NCBI GenBank assembly: GCA_965240325.2
Contig: OZ251230.1
Location: forward strand, 1,364,001-1,428,000
Direction: 5' to 3'
Length of the DNA stretch: 64,000 bases
DNA from: Rebecca billardiae RCC1528
Lineage: Eukaryota > Haptophyta
The notes below the pieces were generated by a model, which saw only the letters and a list, made by a program, of their open reading frames with translations, had not been told where the DNA came from and ran no database searches. Both the position numbers and the translations under genes were made by a program. Below, in pieces: positions 19,426-29,095 of the stretch. How positions within the stretch are numbered: the first letter of the stretch is position 1; the number at the start of each line of letters is the position of its first letter.

Positions 19426-21203
19426 GGTACCCCGGAACGCCGCAGATCAAAAGGCGGGAACCGGACATGTCGTTGGTCGGCCGGCCGGCGATGGCGGTAC
19501 GCGCTGCCGGCTGCCCTCGCGTGTTCGATCGGCTTCTTCAACATCCGCGGCGCACGTCTGCGCCGATGGGTCCGGCGCTCACGCGCGAGCGCGAGGCACC
19601 GAGTGCATCGACGCTTGCCGGGAACTCTGGCAAGAGCCCGAGCAGTGGCCGCGCGATCCCTCACGACGACGGCTCGCATGATGGCTCAGAGGAGGAGCCG
19701 AACGTCGGCTACCAGCCATATTCGCTGCAGGTCGAGGTCGGAGTCGGAGGGCGTGGACGGCGAGAACGGCGCCTCACGGGACGCCATCGCCCGCCAGGTA
19801 TGGCAGTGTGGGGAATGCGACGACAGGCAGGGCCCTGGCGCGGGCATGTACGCGCAGCTGGTGCAACGCGGAGCGCAACCAGGGCGGTAGAGGCTTTGGG
19901 CTGCACAGCTACCCCCAGCTGTCGCTCGGCTTCAAGCTGCGCAACCGCGGGCTCAATGCAGCAGCAGGGGCGCTGCCGCTGTAGCGGCGACTCGAGGGCG
20001 CGGTGCCCGGGTTCGTGCCGAAGAAGGGCGACCACATATCAGCATGCAGCCCTTCCGGCACGCGGTGGAGACAGTACGCGCACCTGCTGCGCGGGCGGCC
20101 GCACGAGGTTGACGCGGCACCGGCCGCGCGGGTCTCCGGGTACAAGGAGCTGCACACACGGGCGGCCGCGGCCCGGGCAACACGAGGCGCGGGTGCGTCG
20201 GAAGCGGCGCGCGCGCCTGCAAGCGCTTCGAGCCATTCTGGTCACACGCGCGGCAGCACCGCATGCCCCAGCCGCAGCTGCCGCCGCCGTCGGAGGAGCC
20301 AATCGTGACTTGTGGAGTCTAATCATTCCCGCCAAATCCCGAGCTTGCACCTGCGAGCGCGCCTGCTGCAGCACCCGCCGCCACGGCGCCCGCTGCTGCC
20401 CACGGTGCGCCTCGTGGCCGCGGCGCGCAACGGTCACTCAGCCTCGGCGCACGCGCCGACGGGCAGGGCGGCCCGGCTGCGCGCGCGGCAGTAGGCAGCC
20501 CACCGCGGGGGGCGAAGCGCACGCGCCACGCGGAGAGCAACTCGCCACTGTGGCAGCTATCACTATCGAGCCCGGAGCACCGGCGTAAGCGCCGCCAATC
20601 AGAGCCGCCGCTCGTGCTCAATCGCTTGGCAGAGGCGTCAGACGCGTCACCGAGCAAGCGGGCACGACCCGCGCCCCGTCGTGCGTCGCTGCCTGCCGCC
20701 TAGCCTCAGAGGCGGTCAGTATCGGCCGCGCGCGAGGCAAGCGGGGCCAGCGGGGCGTTAGACGCGCGCATAGCCTTCGTCCCGCGTGATGCAGCCGTTG
20801 GCTAGCTTTCAGATGGCCGCGGCCCTGGCAGACGAGCCTCTTCTTAGCCCACACGGCCAGCCTCGCGAGTAGCACCGCTCGTGCGACGTCGCGCCCGCGG
20901 GCTCCTCAGAGGGTAGCTCGACGGCGAGCCTCGCGCTCGCTCGGCATCGCCATTCTTAGCATGCCCGCCGGTTGGGCCGCCCAGAGCACTCACGTGGCCC
21001 GACGGCACGCGCCGTGTACACCTTAAGAACGCCCATATATGGCCGTAACCGTTATGTGACGAAACTGTAACTACCAATACTACCATGTAACTCCGCGGCG
21101 GCGTTCCGGGATACGATGGCGGTCGTATAATACGTACGTCGGTCACTCACGATCGGAATGACGACTCTGCTGAGTCTGCTCGGAATGACGATGACTGCTC
21201 TGA
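19426..21203. other. Gene-free region, possibly degenerate coding sequence
   Basis: Long frames occur but switch often and match no family I recognise. Around 19600-20000 the phrase GLHSYPQLSLGFKLRNRGLN reads like a protein fragment flanked by frame breaks, so a decayed gene is possible. I could not support an annotation. Confidence 0.35.
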
Positions 21204-23186
21204 CTAATCATCGGCGTCGTCATCATCATCATTGTCGTCGTCGTCAGAATCCATTGATGACAGCTCGGCGGGTGAGCCGCCAGCCGCCGCCGCCGCCGCC
21301 GCCGCTTGCTGCTGCGCTTGCTCGAACGGGTGCGGGGCCATCATCTGGTGCCCGCCCATCATCTCGTCGGCATCTGCTTCCTCGACAGCGCGAAGCACTC
21401 GGCCGAGCCAGAAGCTCAGGTGGCCACCAGCGAGGCAGAAGTCCAGCGGGCGCAGCGTGCCCCGGCCGATCTCCAACTGAATATCGCCCCGCGCGGAGCG
21501 CCACTCCTGCCTGAGCTCGTCGGCGAGCTTGCGAATATCGGCGCCCTCCCGCAAGGTCTGCACGTGCTCCAACCGGCGCAGGATGTACTCGGGCTCGGCG
21601 CGCTCGGCCATGGTCGTGGCGCCGACGACCTCAGGCTGTGCGTGACCGATCATGTCGTAGGCGAGGGCAGTGGCGGCACGCCCGCGCTCGCCGATCGGCG
21701 CCGTCTCGTCCGTGACGAGCAAGCAGAGCGCCTTGGCCGCATTCGAGAGGTACACGCTCGGCTCGAAAGGGTGGTTCAGGTTGCCGCGGGCAACGTCGCC
21801 TTCCTTGAACGTGAATGATCCGAGGCCCAGCGCGTCGAGGGTGTCCATGCATGGGTACAGCAGGCCGCGCGAGTGGGCGAAGGTTTCGAACCACCCGAGC
21901 GCGTCAGCGGCGGCGCCTGTCGCCCACTGCGTGGCCTGCCCGGAGAGAGCGGCGTTCAGCGCGGCACGCTCGCATGGGGGGTAGTCCAATTCCGCCACGC
22001 CAGCGTGCAAACACAGCACGAGCGCCCGCAGCCCTCCGTGCAGGGATATCGCGCGGCTGCAGAACGCCATCATCACTGCCTCACTGGTGTCGGCATCGCC
22101 GCCGTCCTCGCCGTCGCCAGCGACGCTGCCAGCGCCGGAAGTGAGAGCGACGAACTGACGAAGCGTTGGAGGCACGTGCTCGAACAGCCCGACCAGCCGG
22201 CAGGCCAGGCAGCCGAGCGCTTGTGCAGCGACCATGCGCTCGGCGCCGCCCTCTCCCGTTGGGCCACACACCTGGCTCAGCATGCGGCATGCTAAGCACG
22301 CCACGTCCACGTCGAGCACCTCCTCGTCGAATGCGACCATGCGTGGATGTGCTTGGCCGCCGCCATCCGCAGCAGCAGGCGAAGCGGCTGGAGCAGGGGC
22401 GCCTGCATCCGCGGGTAGGGCCATCGGAGCCGCGCAGTACTCGCACACAGGAAGTAGCCGCCCCGCGCGCAGGCGGCCACAGCCGCGATCTGCTTCGTTC
22501 TCGGCCTCATCGTGCGCGGGTGCATGCGCTTCCCCAGCACCCTCCGAGCCCGAGGCCTCCTCCTCCGCCGCCGCCGCTTCTTCCTCCTGCTGATGCTCCG
22601 CGCCCTGCTCCTCCGCCGCCTCGCGGAGCATGAGCGAGCGGAAGGAGCCCGTGAACACGACGCACGCCCGGAAGAATTTCTCCTCGATCGGCAGCGCGGA
22701 ACGCAGCTGGCGCGGCGCCTCGCGCTGCTCCTCGCCAGTCTCTGCGTTGCTCTCGTCGGGCACCGGCGCTTGCGCAGCCGCCGCCGCTCGCATCACCACG
22801 AGCTGGTGTGCTCGTTCGGTGGCCACCTCCCGGAGGGCTGCGAGAGCGTCTCGCAGCGTGACCCTGGTCGCGGTGTGGTGCAGCATCTCGATTCGCTCCG
22901 TGACGATGGTCCGCGGCCACGGCGACGAATGGCACGCGTGGTTGACACAGGTGAATGCAACGACGGGCATCATGTCGCTCAGCTCGATAGCACCCCCCTC
23001 GGTGGGAATTGGCAGGTGGTGAAGGATGGCGGCCACAAGGTCCGGAGTCGTGAAGACGGCTTGTGCGGGGCTGTCGGCCGCAATCTCGCGCGCAGCGAGA
23101 GTCCCGAGAGCGCTCGCCGAGCCGCCAGCGCGACTGGCGTCGCTCGGGCTGTCTGCAGCCGACGAGCGAGCAGAGGAGAGCAGCAT
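21204..23186 (-). CDS. Protein of unknown function with CxxC motifs and acidic C-terminal tail
   Basis: 660 residues from the ATG at 23186. The frame stays open for 196 codons upstream, but that part lies in an inverted repeat and looks non-coding. A segment near 44-90 (PDLVAAILHHLPI, then VVAFTCVNHACHSSPW) has the leucine and tryptophan spacing of an F-box, but only weakly. An acidic, Ala/Glu-rich linker spans about 187-235. Three CxxC pairs follow (CEYC at about 248, then two CLACR motifs), suggesting a zinc-binding site. The C-terminal half is helical, unlike low-complexity sequence (PCMDTLDALGLGSFTFKEGD, LDFCLAGGHLSFWLGR), so it is probably a real folded domain. The protein ends in a run of Asp encoded by a GAC/GAT microsatellite. 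I do not recognise the family. The codon pattern supports expression as a protein. Confidence 0.65.
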   Translation of the reverse strand: MLLSSARSSAADSPSDASRAGGSASALGTLAAREIAADSPAQAVFTTPDLVAAILHHLPIPTEGGAIELSDMMPVVAFTCVNHACHSSPWPRTIVTERIEMLHHTATRVTLRDALAALREVATERAHQLVVMRAAAAAQAPVPDESNAETGEEQREAPRQLRSALPIEEKFFRACVVFTGSFRSLMLREAAEEQGAEHQQEEEAAAAEEEASGSEGAGEAHAPAHDEAENEADRGCGRLRAGRLLPVCEYCAAPMALPADAGAPAPAASPAAADGGGQAHPRMVAFDEEVLDVDVACLACRMLSQVCGPTGEGGAERMVAAQALGCLACRLVGLFEHVPPTLRQFVALTSGAGSVAGDGEDGGDADTSEAVMMAFCSRAISLHGGLRALVLCLHAGVAELDYPPCERAALNAALSGQATQWATGAAADALGWFETFAHSRGLLYPCMDTLDALGLGSFTFKEGDVARGNLNHPFEPSVYLSNAAKALCLLVTDETAPIGERGRAATALAYDMIGHAQPEVVGATTMAERAEPEYILRRLEHVQTLREGADIRKLADELRQEWRSARGDIQLEIGRGTLRPLDFCLAGGHLSFWLGRVLRAVEEADADEMMGGHQMMAPHPFEQAQQQAAAAAAAAGGSPAELSSMDSDDDDNDDDDDADD

Positions 23187-23296
23187 CGGGTTCGCAGGGG
23201 CGACCGTGGCAGCGCCCCGCCGCCCCGGCCGGGGCTCATCTAAGGTTCCAGAATCCACATCGAGCCCCCGACGACCTCGGCACGGGATCAACCTCG

Positions 23297-23704
23297 AAGT
23301 CGAGGCAAGGGGAGTCAGGGTACAGCACGTCCAGTTGGGCTGCAGCTGGAGCTTGGGTCCAAAAGCTTCCCGCCGCGCAGCGGCACTCGCCGCCGCCGCC
23401 GCCGTCGATGGGCGGTTGTGGCGCGCACGGCGTGAGCCGCTGCGGGCGCTGAGGTGCGCGCGACGGCGGCGCGCCCGGCGGCGCTGCTGTAGGAGACCAC
23501 TGCCCTCCTCTCTGCCCCGCGCGCTTCGCTCGTCGTCGCCGTCTCCGCGCCTGCGACCAGCGCGCACGCGATCGCCGCACCGCCCGGCAGCCGGGGCAAT
23601 CTCAGCCGTGACTGCGCATGTGCGTCGCGACCTGGTCGGCCCAGCGCGCGAGGCGCGTGTGGGCGAGGCAGGGCCAGTGTGGCCGCGCGCCATGCCGCCT
23701 CGAC
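23297..23704 (+). repeat. Long inverted repeat 2, left arm
   Basis: Close reverse-complement match to 24032-24434, with arms of about 405 bp and a spacer of about 330 bp. The inner ends begin GAGGCGGCATGGCGCGCGGC. The left arm ends 110 bp from the start of the minus-strand gene at 23186, so that gene's promoter lies in or next to the repeat. Confidence 0.85.
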
Positions 23705-24031
23705 CTTGCGCCGGTGGGCATGTCGCCGGCCTTGCACCTCTGTCGACAACGTTGACAACCAATGCGGCACGCAAGCGCAGACGTCAGTGTGCACGATCGA
23801 GGCAGTAGGCGTACAGACGCGATAGTTGCAGAGCCTTTTGTGATCATGCGAGTCATGCATTGTCAGCGACTCTCGCCCAGGTCGTCTGCGCGCTGAACTG
23901 ACGTTTTGACTGAGTGCCTCGAGATCGCCTCGACGATGGCCCGTGCATTGCTTGAACACTCACCACAGTCCAAGCGGGCAACCAGACACATGTGCTCAGT
24001 TCCCTGTTGTACGCTCTGATGGGCTTACTTG

Positions 24032-24434
24032 AGGCGGCATGGCGCGCGGCCACACTGGTCCTACCTCGCCCACACGCGCCTCGCGCGCTGGGCCGACCAG
24101 GTCGCGACGCACATGCGCAGTCACGGCTGAGATTGCCCCGGCGGCCGGGCGGTGCGGCGCTCGCGTGCGCGCTGAGTCGCAGGCGCGGAGACGGCGACGA
24201 CGAGCGAAGCGCGCGGGGCAGAGAGGAGGGCAGAGGCCTCCTACAGCAGCGCCGCCGGGCGCGCCGCCGTCGCGCGCACCTCAGCGCCCGCAGTGGCTCA
24301 CGCCGTGCGCGCCACAACCGCCCCTCGACGGCGGCGGCGGCGGCGAGTGCCGCTGCGCCGCGGGAAGCTTTTGGACCCAAGCTCCAGCTGCAGCCCAACT
24401 GGACGTGCTGTACCCTGACTCCCCTTGGTCGAGG
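24032..24434 (-). repeat. Long inverted repeat 2, right arm
   Basis: Partner of 23297-23704. Substitutions and small indels between arms are more frequent than in inverted repeat 1, suggesting an older event. Confidence 0.85.
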
Positions 24435-24893
24435 CAAGGGTCGGACATCCTGAAAGTGCTCGCGACACCCAGACCGGCGGCCCAACTGGTATTAATATTT
24501 GCGTGCAGTTGAAGTTCACAATTGGCGGCGTTCACAGTTTGCCTCGCCGTACTGATGTTGAGTGATGTACGACCATATGGAAGTAAAGTTGACGGCGGCC
24601 GCTGATGAGCGCGCCTTGCGGCCAGGCCAGTCCACGCCTTTGAGCGCTGAACGCGGCGTGGTCGCTACCCTCAGACAGCCGTCAGCCTACTCCCTCCAGC
24701 TACAGTACAACGCCTCCACGATGGCATCGCGCGGCAGCGTGCCGAGCTGCCGTAGTGCCGGCCAGGTCGGGCGTCCGCCCGCGTCAGGGCCGGCGCCGCT
24801 GCGCATGACAGCAGACAGCTGTAGCGCAAACAGGGCCCATCATCGGGCCAAGGGGGTTCGAATCGGGCAGCCCGACCCACGGCTGGCGGCCAC
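24435..24893. repeat. Spacer holding dispersed repeat B, copy 2
   Basis: Positions about 24577-24775 match 17333-17560 in the same orientation. Nothing else was recognised. This is the 3' side of the adenylation-domain gene. Confidence 0.7.
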
Positions 24894-27800
24894 TTACGCG
24901 CATGGCGGGTCACTGCGCAGCTGGCGCGCTGATGGTGCCCCTCCCTCCAGCTCGGCCGCGAGCTCGGCGAAGCCGGCCTTGCGAGCGAGATCTGCGGGGG
25001 TCTGGCCACGCACGTCGGGCTCCAGCGCGCGCTCGCCGCCGAGCTGCGCCGGCCCCGAGCGCAGCCAAGTGCACAGCTGCGCGTGGCCACCGTACGCCGC
25101 CTTGTGGAGCGCGTGGTGACCCTGCGTGTTGGGCGCGCCCAGATCAACCCCATGGGCGAGGAGCCATGCACACGCGTCCAGTTGCCCGGCGAGCGCAGCA
25201 AAGTGCGCGGCGGAGCAGACCCATCGGTTCGAGTGTGCGACGTCCGCACCGCGCCGTGCGAGCGCATCGCACGCTCGCACGTGGCCACCCCATGCGGCGA
25301 GCTGCAGTGGGGTCGTCCCGTCCTTCGTCAGCGCGTCGACGCCGAGGCCGCACGCATCGATCAGCCACGCGGCGACGCGCACGTGGCCGTGACGTGCGGC
25401 CCAGTGCAACGCGGTGCGCCCAGACTTGCGATCGCGCGCGTCCGCGCGCGCGCCGCTCGCGACGAGGAGCTGGCACACGCCCAGGTGGCCACCAGACGCG
25501 GCCCAGTGGAGCCCCGGGCCGCCGAATCGATCGGTGGTGTCCACGCTCCAGCCGCCACGGAGCGCAGCGCGCACAGCCGCCGTGTCCCCGCGCCGGCACG
25601 CGTCGAGCGTCGGCTCGAGCTGGAAAGCCTCGTCTGCGGCGCTCCGCGCGGCGCGCGCCTCGAGCAGCTTTGCGCGCGTGCCGTTGTGGTGCGCCCCTTC
25701 ATCGCCGGTGCGCGTGGCCGCCAGATTGGGCGCGGGCTCGCCATCCACCGCGCTCGCCGAGGCGCTGAGCGTCGTGTGTGCCCGGAGCCGCGCCACGATG
25801 GCCGACGCCAGAGCGCGCGGCGTCGGGTGCTCGAGCGGCGCGGTCGGCGGGAGCTCCAGGCTGCGCGCCGCGGCTGGCGAGGCGGTCGGATCGCGGCTCG
25901 TGCCTCCGAGCGCCGTACGCAGCTCGGCCCCTAGCGTGTCCAGCAGCACGCCCACGCCGAGTGAGTCGAGGCCAGCCGATGAGAAGGGCGTCTCTGCGCC
26001 GGGCCACGCCGCGACTGCCGGCGCGTCCGTCTCGGCGGTTGCAGCGCGGCCGTCGACGATCGCGGCCGCGCGCGCGGCGGCGCGGAGCACGGCGGCCTCG
26101 ACAGCCCGAGCCAACGGGTCGGCCGCCGGCTCGACGCCGCCGTGCGCGCCTCGTCCGGACGCCTCCGCGGCGGTGGGCGCCGGCAGGATCTGGCCGGCCG
26201 CGTGCAAGTCAGCGCGGGCAGTGGCCGAGCCGTGGCCGTCACGTGCTGCTTCCGCCGAGGGCGACGGCCGGTCACCCGGGCTCGCGCTGCTGCGCTCTGG
26301 CCTGATCGTAGCGCCTGTGCCCGGCGTGGCTGGCGGCAGCAGCGGCAGCGCCCCCCTGTCAAGCTTGCCCGCGGCCGAGAGCGGCAGCGCACGCACCGGC
26401 ACGAGCCGCGCCGGCGCCATGTACGGAGGCAGCCAGCGCCGAGCATGCGCCAACAGCTCATGCTCGAGGGACGGCCAGCCGGCGTCGAGGAGCGTCGCGG
26501 TGTCCACCAGGCTGTGCGCCCCAGCCCGGCCATCCGAGCTGCCGCCCAGGCCCGGCGCAGCCGGCGTGGAAGCGGCTGCTGCCTCAGTCTCAGCGCCGGG
26601 GTCAGCACCGCTGCCGAGAGTAGCCCTTGGCGGGTTCGGACCGCCGAGCCATGGCTGTCGCTGCGGGGCTTGGCGCGCGCGAGGCTCGTCGAGCGCGTGC
26701 TGCACGCCATTCTGCGGTCGTGCCTCGGCCCACGCCGCGCGGCCGACCGCTCCGACCCTCTCGACTGCCGCCTCCGCCTCAGCCGAAGCCCAGTCGAGCC
26801 CAGCGACCGCGGCCTCCACCCAATCCTCACGCCGGGCGGGCCCGTTGGGCGCGAGCGCCGAGCCAGCCGGCGGCGGCGGGGGCGCGCCCGCGCTCGCTGA
26901 AGCGGCCGGGTCGTCGGGGGAGCCGTCGGCCTGCTGCCCAGCGCGGGCATGCTCCTGGGCAGCCGCGGCATCGCGCAGCATCACGTACGCCACCAGCTCC
27001 GCACGGCCAGAAGGGTGCGGCAGTGCAGCAGTGGTCCCTGTCGGCGCAGGCTCGGGCGGTGCAGCGCCTTCGGGGTCAGCGCGCGAGGCGCCAGTCGCGG
27101 GCGTGCGCACGGCGGCGGCGGCGGCCACGACGCGCGCGTGCGTGGCGAGGCACGCCTCCACCTCGCCCAGCTCGATCCGATGCCCGCGCAGCTTGACCTG
27201 CGCCGCGGCGGCGCCGCTCAGACGGCCACCGACCTCCACGATGGGGACACCGCCGCCCCCGCTTCCGCTGGCTGGTCGAATGAGCCGCGCGCGGTCGCCG
27301 GTTCGGAACCAGCGTACGGGCGCGGTGGGCTCTAGGGCGTGGCAGCCGTCCCCTCTGAGCAGCAGCTCCGCAGGCGGCGGGCGTGCGTGCACGAAGCGCC
27401 CGGCGTCGTGCACGCGCGCCGTGGCCGTGCGCTCAGCCGAGGCGCGCCGCACTCCGCGCTCGGCGGCGCGCGGCGCCACGTAGCCCTCCGCCAGGCAGGC
27501 ACCGCCCACCCACAGCTCCCCCTCCACGCCGAAGGCGGCCCACGTGCCGGGGTGCTCGTCGGCGTGCTCGCCACCTTCCTCGTCGCCCGTGCCGCCCGTG
27601 CGCACGGCGCAGAACGAGCGGAGCACAGGCCGCCCGACGGCGCGCGCAACGGCGGCGTGGGCGGCGCGGGGCGGCCGCGCGCCCAAAGCGTCCACAGCCT
27701 CGCACTCCGCTGCGGCGCCCGCGCCGTCGGGCGCCGCGGCGGGCTCGTGCACGCGGCGCGCCGTGCACCAGATCGTCGCCTCGGTCGGGCCGTACACGTT

Positions 27801-28838
27801 GAACAGCGCCGCGCACCGCGTGCTGAGAGGCACCAGCTCAGGCGGCATGGCCTCGCCGCCGCAGATTGCAATCAGACCGCGCGAGCCGGCCCAGCCTGCC
27901 TGGCTGAGGAGGCGGAAGGTGGCGGGCGTCGCCTGCAGAACGAGCGCGGACGGGCCCCACGCCGCGTCGCTGTCGTCCGCACCGAGCACGTGCCCGCCCG
28001 CCGCGCCGGGAGCGCCGGCGTCCTCTCCGTGCTGCGGCTCGGTCCGCGCGCGCGGCGCGCACAGCGGGTGCGGCAGCAACCGGCCGAGGTGCGCGCGCAG
28101 CGCCGCGCCCGAGGACGCGTCGGCGCGCGTGCACAGCACGAGGAGCGGGCCGTAGCACAGGGGCACGAAGATCTCCAGAGCCGAGATGTCGAAGCACACC
28201 GTCGTCACCGCCAGCCACGCGCGCGCCGCGCCGAGCCTGAGGCCATCGCGCCCAGCCGGTCCGTCGACACGCCCGCCAAAGTGCTCGAGCGCGTTGGCGA
28301 GCGCGCCGTGCGAGACGGCGACGCCCTTGGGCGCGCCGGTGGAGCCCGAGGTGTACATCACGTACGCGCGCGCGCGCGCGTCGAGGGCCGGCGGGTAGCT
28401 CCCCACGCCCGCGCCCGCCGCCGGGCGTGGCGAGAGCAGGACACCGTCGTGTGAGAGGACGACGTGCGCGCGCACGCCGGCATCCGCGCCGAGCGCCGCG
28501 CCGACGGCGCCGCAGCTGACGAGAGCGGCGGCGCGAGAGTCCGCCAGCACGTACTGAAGCCGTCGCGTCGGGTGCGATGGATCGAGGGGCACGTAAGCGC
28601 AGCCGGCGAAGAGGATGCCCACGAGCGCGGCGAGGAGCCCAATGCCGCGCTCGGCGCAGACGCCGACGGCATCGCCCTCGCGCACGCCCGCTGCGGTGAG
28701 CGCGTCGGCCACCGCCTCGACGAGGGAGCGCAGCTCTCTGCGCGTCAGCTCGCGCCCATCGAACTCGACGGCCGCCTCGTCGGGGAATGCCGTCCACCGG
28801 CGCGAGACAAGACACGGGAGCAGCGCGTCGGCTGCCAT
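24894..28838 (-). CDS. NRPS-like protein: adenylation domain, carrier domain, ankyrin repeats
   Basis: Intronless, 1314 residues from a clear ATG. The adenylation domain shows A3 YVMYTSGSTGAPKGV (159-173), A4 CFDISALEIF (215-224), A5 NVYGPTEATIW (347-357), A7 WFRTGDR (510-516), A8 KLRGHRIELGEVE (549-561) and A10 LPLSAAGKLDRG with catalytic K825. A Pro/Ala-rich insertion of about 200 residues splits the C-terminal subdomain. A carrier domain follows, with S959 in FSSAGLDSLGV as the phosphopantetheine site, and then five or six ankyrin repeats (about 1075-1300; for example GRTALHWAARHGHVRVAAWL). There is no condensation, reductase or thioesterase domain. By hand alignment to GrsA the ten specificity residues read D I L A I G V I W K. 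The conserved first Asp indicates an amino acid substrate, and the code resembles the glycine code. The protein would activate and hold an amino acid as a thioester. Ankyrin repeats might bring in a partner or acceptor. The gene is divergent from an SRCR membrane protein gene (257 bp). Confidence 0.9.
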   Translation of the reverse strand: MAADALLPCLVSRRWTAFPDEAAVEFDGRELTRRELRSLVEAVADALTAAGVREGDAVGVCAERGIGLLAALVGILFAGCAYVPLDPSHPTRRLQYVLADSRAAALVSCGAVGAALGADAGVRAHVVLSHDGVLLSPRPAAGAGVGSYPPALDARARAYVMYTSGSTGAPKGVAVSHGALANALEHFGGRVDGPAGRDGLRLGAARAWLAVTTVCFDISALEIFVPLCYGPLLVLCTRADASSGAALRAHLGRLLPHPLCAPRARTEPQHGEDAGAPGAAGGHVLGADDSDAAWGPSALVLQATPATFRLLSQAGWAGSRGLIAICGGEAMPPELVPLSTRCAALFNVYGPTEATIWCTARRVHEPAAAPDGAGAAAECEAVDALGARPPRAAHAAVARAVGRPVLRSFCAVRTGGTGDEEGGEHADEHPGTWAAFGVEGELWVGGACLAEGYVAPRAAERGVRRASAERTATARVHDAGRFVHARPPPAELLLRGDGCHALEPTAPVRWFRTGDRARLIRPASGSGGGGVPIVEVGGRLSGAAAAQVKLRGHRIELGEVEACLATHARVVAAAAAVRTPATGASRADPEGAAPPEPAPTGTTAALPHPSGRAELVAYVMLRDAAAAQEHARAGQQADGSPDDPAASASAGAPPPPPAGSALAPNGPARREDWVEAAVAGLDWASAEAEAAVERVGAVGRAAWAEARPQNGVQHALDEPRARQAPQRQPWLGGPNPPRATLGSGADPGAETEAAAASTPAAPGLGGSSDGRAGAHSLVDTATLLDAGWPSLEHELLAHARRWLPPYMAPARLVPVRALPLSAAGKLDRGALPLLPPATPGTGATIRPERSSASPGDRPSPSAEAARDGHGSATARADLHAAGQILPAPTAAEASGRGAHGGVEPAADPLARAVEAAVLRAAARAAAIVDGRAATAETDAPAVAAWPGAETPFSSAGLDSLGVGVLLDTLGAELRTALGGTSRDPTASPAAARSLELPPTAPLEHPTPRALASAIVARLRAHTTLSASASAVDGEPAPNLAATRTGDEGAHHNGTRAKLLEARAARSAADEAFQLEPTLDACRRGDTAAVRAALRGGWSVDTTDRFGGPGLHWAASGGHLGVCQLLVASGARADARDRKSGRTALHWAARHGHVRVAAWLIDACGLGVDALTKDGTTPLQLAAWGGHVRACDALARRGADVAHSNRWVCSAAHFAALAGQLDACAWLLAHGVDLGAPNTQGHHALHKAAYGGHAQLCTWLRSGPAQLGGERALEPDVRGQTPADLARKAGFAELAAELEGGAPSARQLRSDPPCA

Positions 28839-29095
28839 GCTGATTCTGCTGGAATCTCAGAAATCGACGAGGCAGAAATCTCCTCTCACCAACGAAACGG
28901 TTTCGACTGATGCTCATTGTGGTCGCTTTCCTAAGTGAAAATAGAACCCGAGCTACTAAAGTCTCCTGCTTGGTTGATGCGCGCGCGCCACTTTCGAGAG
29001 CGGGTCAACGTCGAGCGCGTGGACGTGGGTCGCAGACGTGCCCGCCTGCCTCGCGTGCAGCGCGCATTCCGCGCCTCGCGCTTGGCCGTGGCGCC

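Noticed and set aside
18939-20588. A 549-codon plus-strand open frame over inverted repeat 1
   Set aside because: The same sequence is read in the opposite direction in the other arm, the composition is GC-driven, and no domain is present.
24846-24870. GGGTTCGAATC resembling a tRNA T-loop
   Set aside because: The flanking bases do not form a T-stem, and no acceptor or anticodon arms were found upstream.
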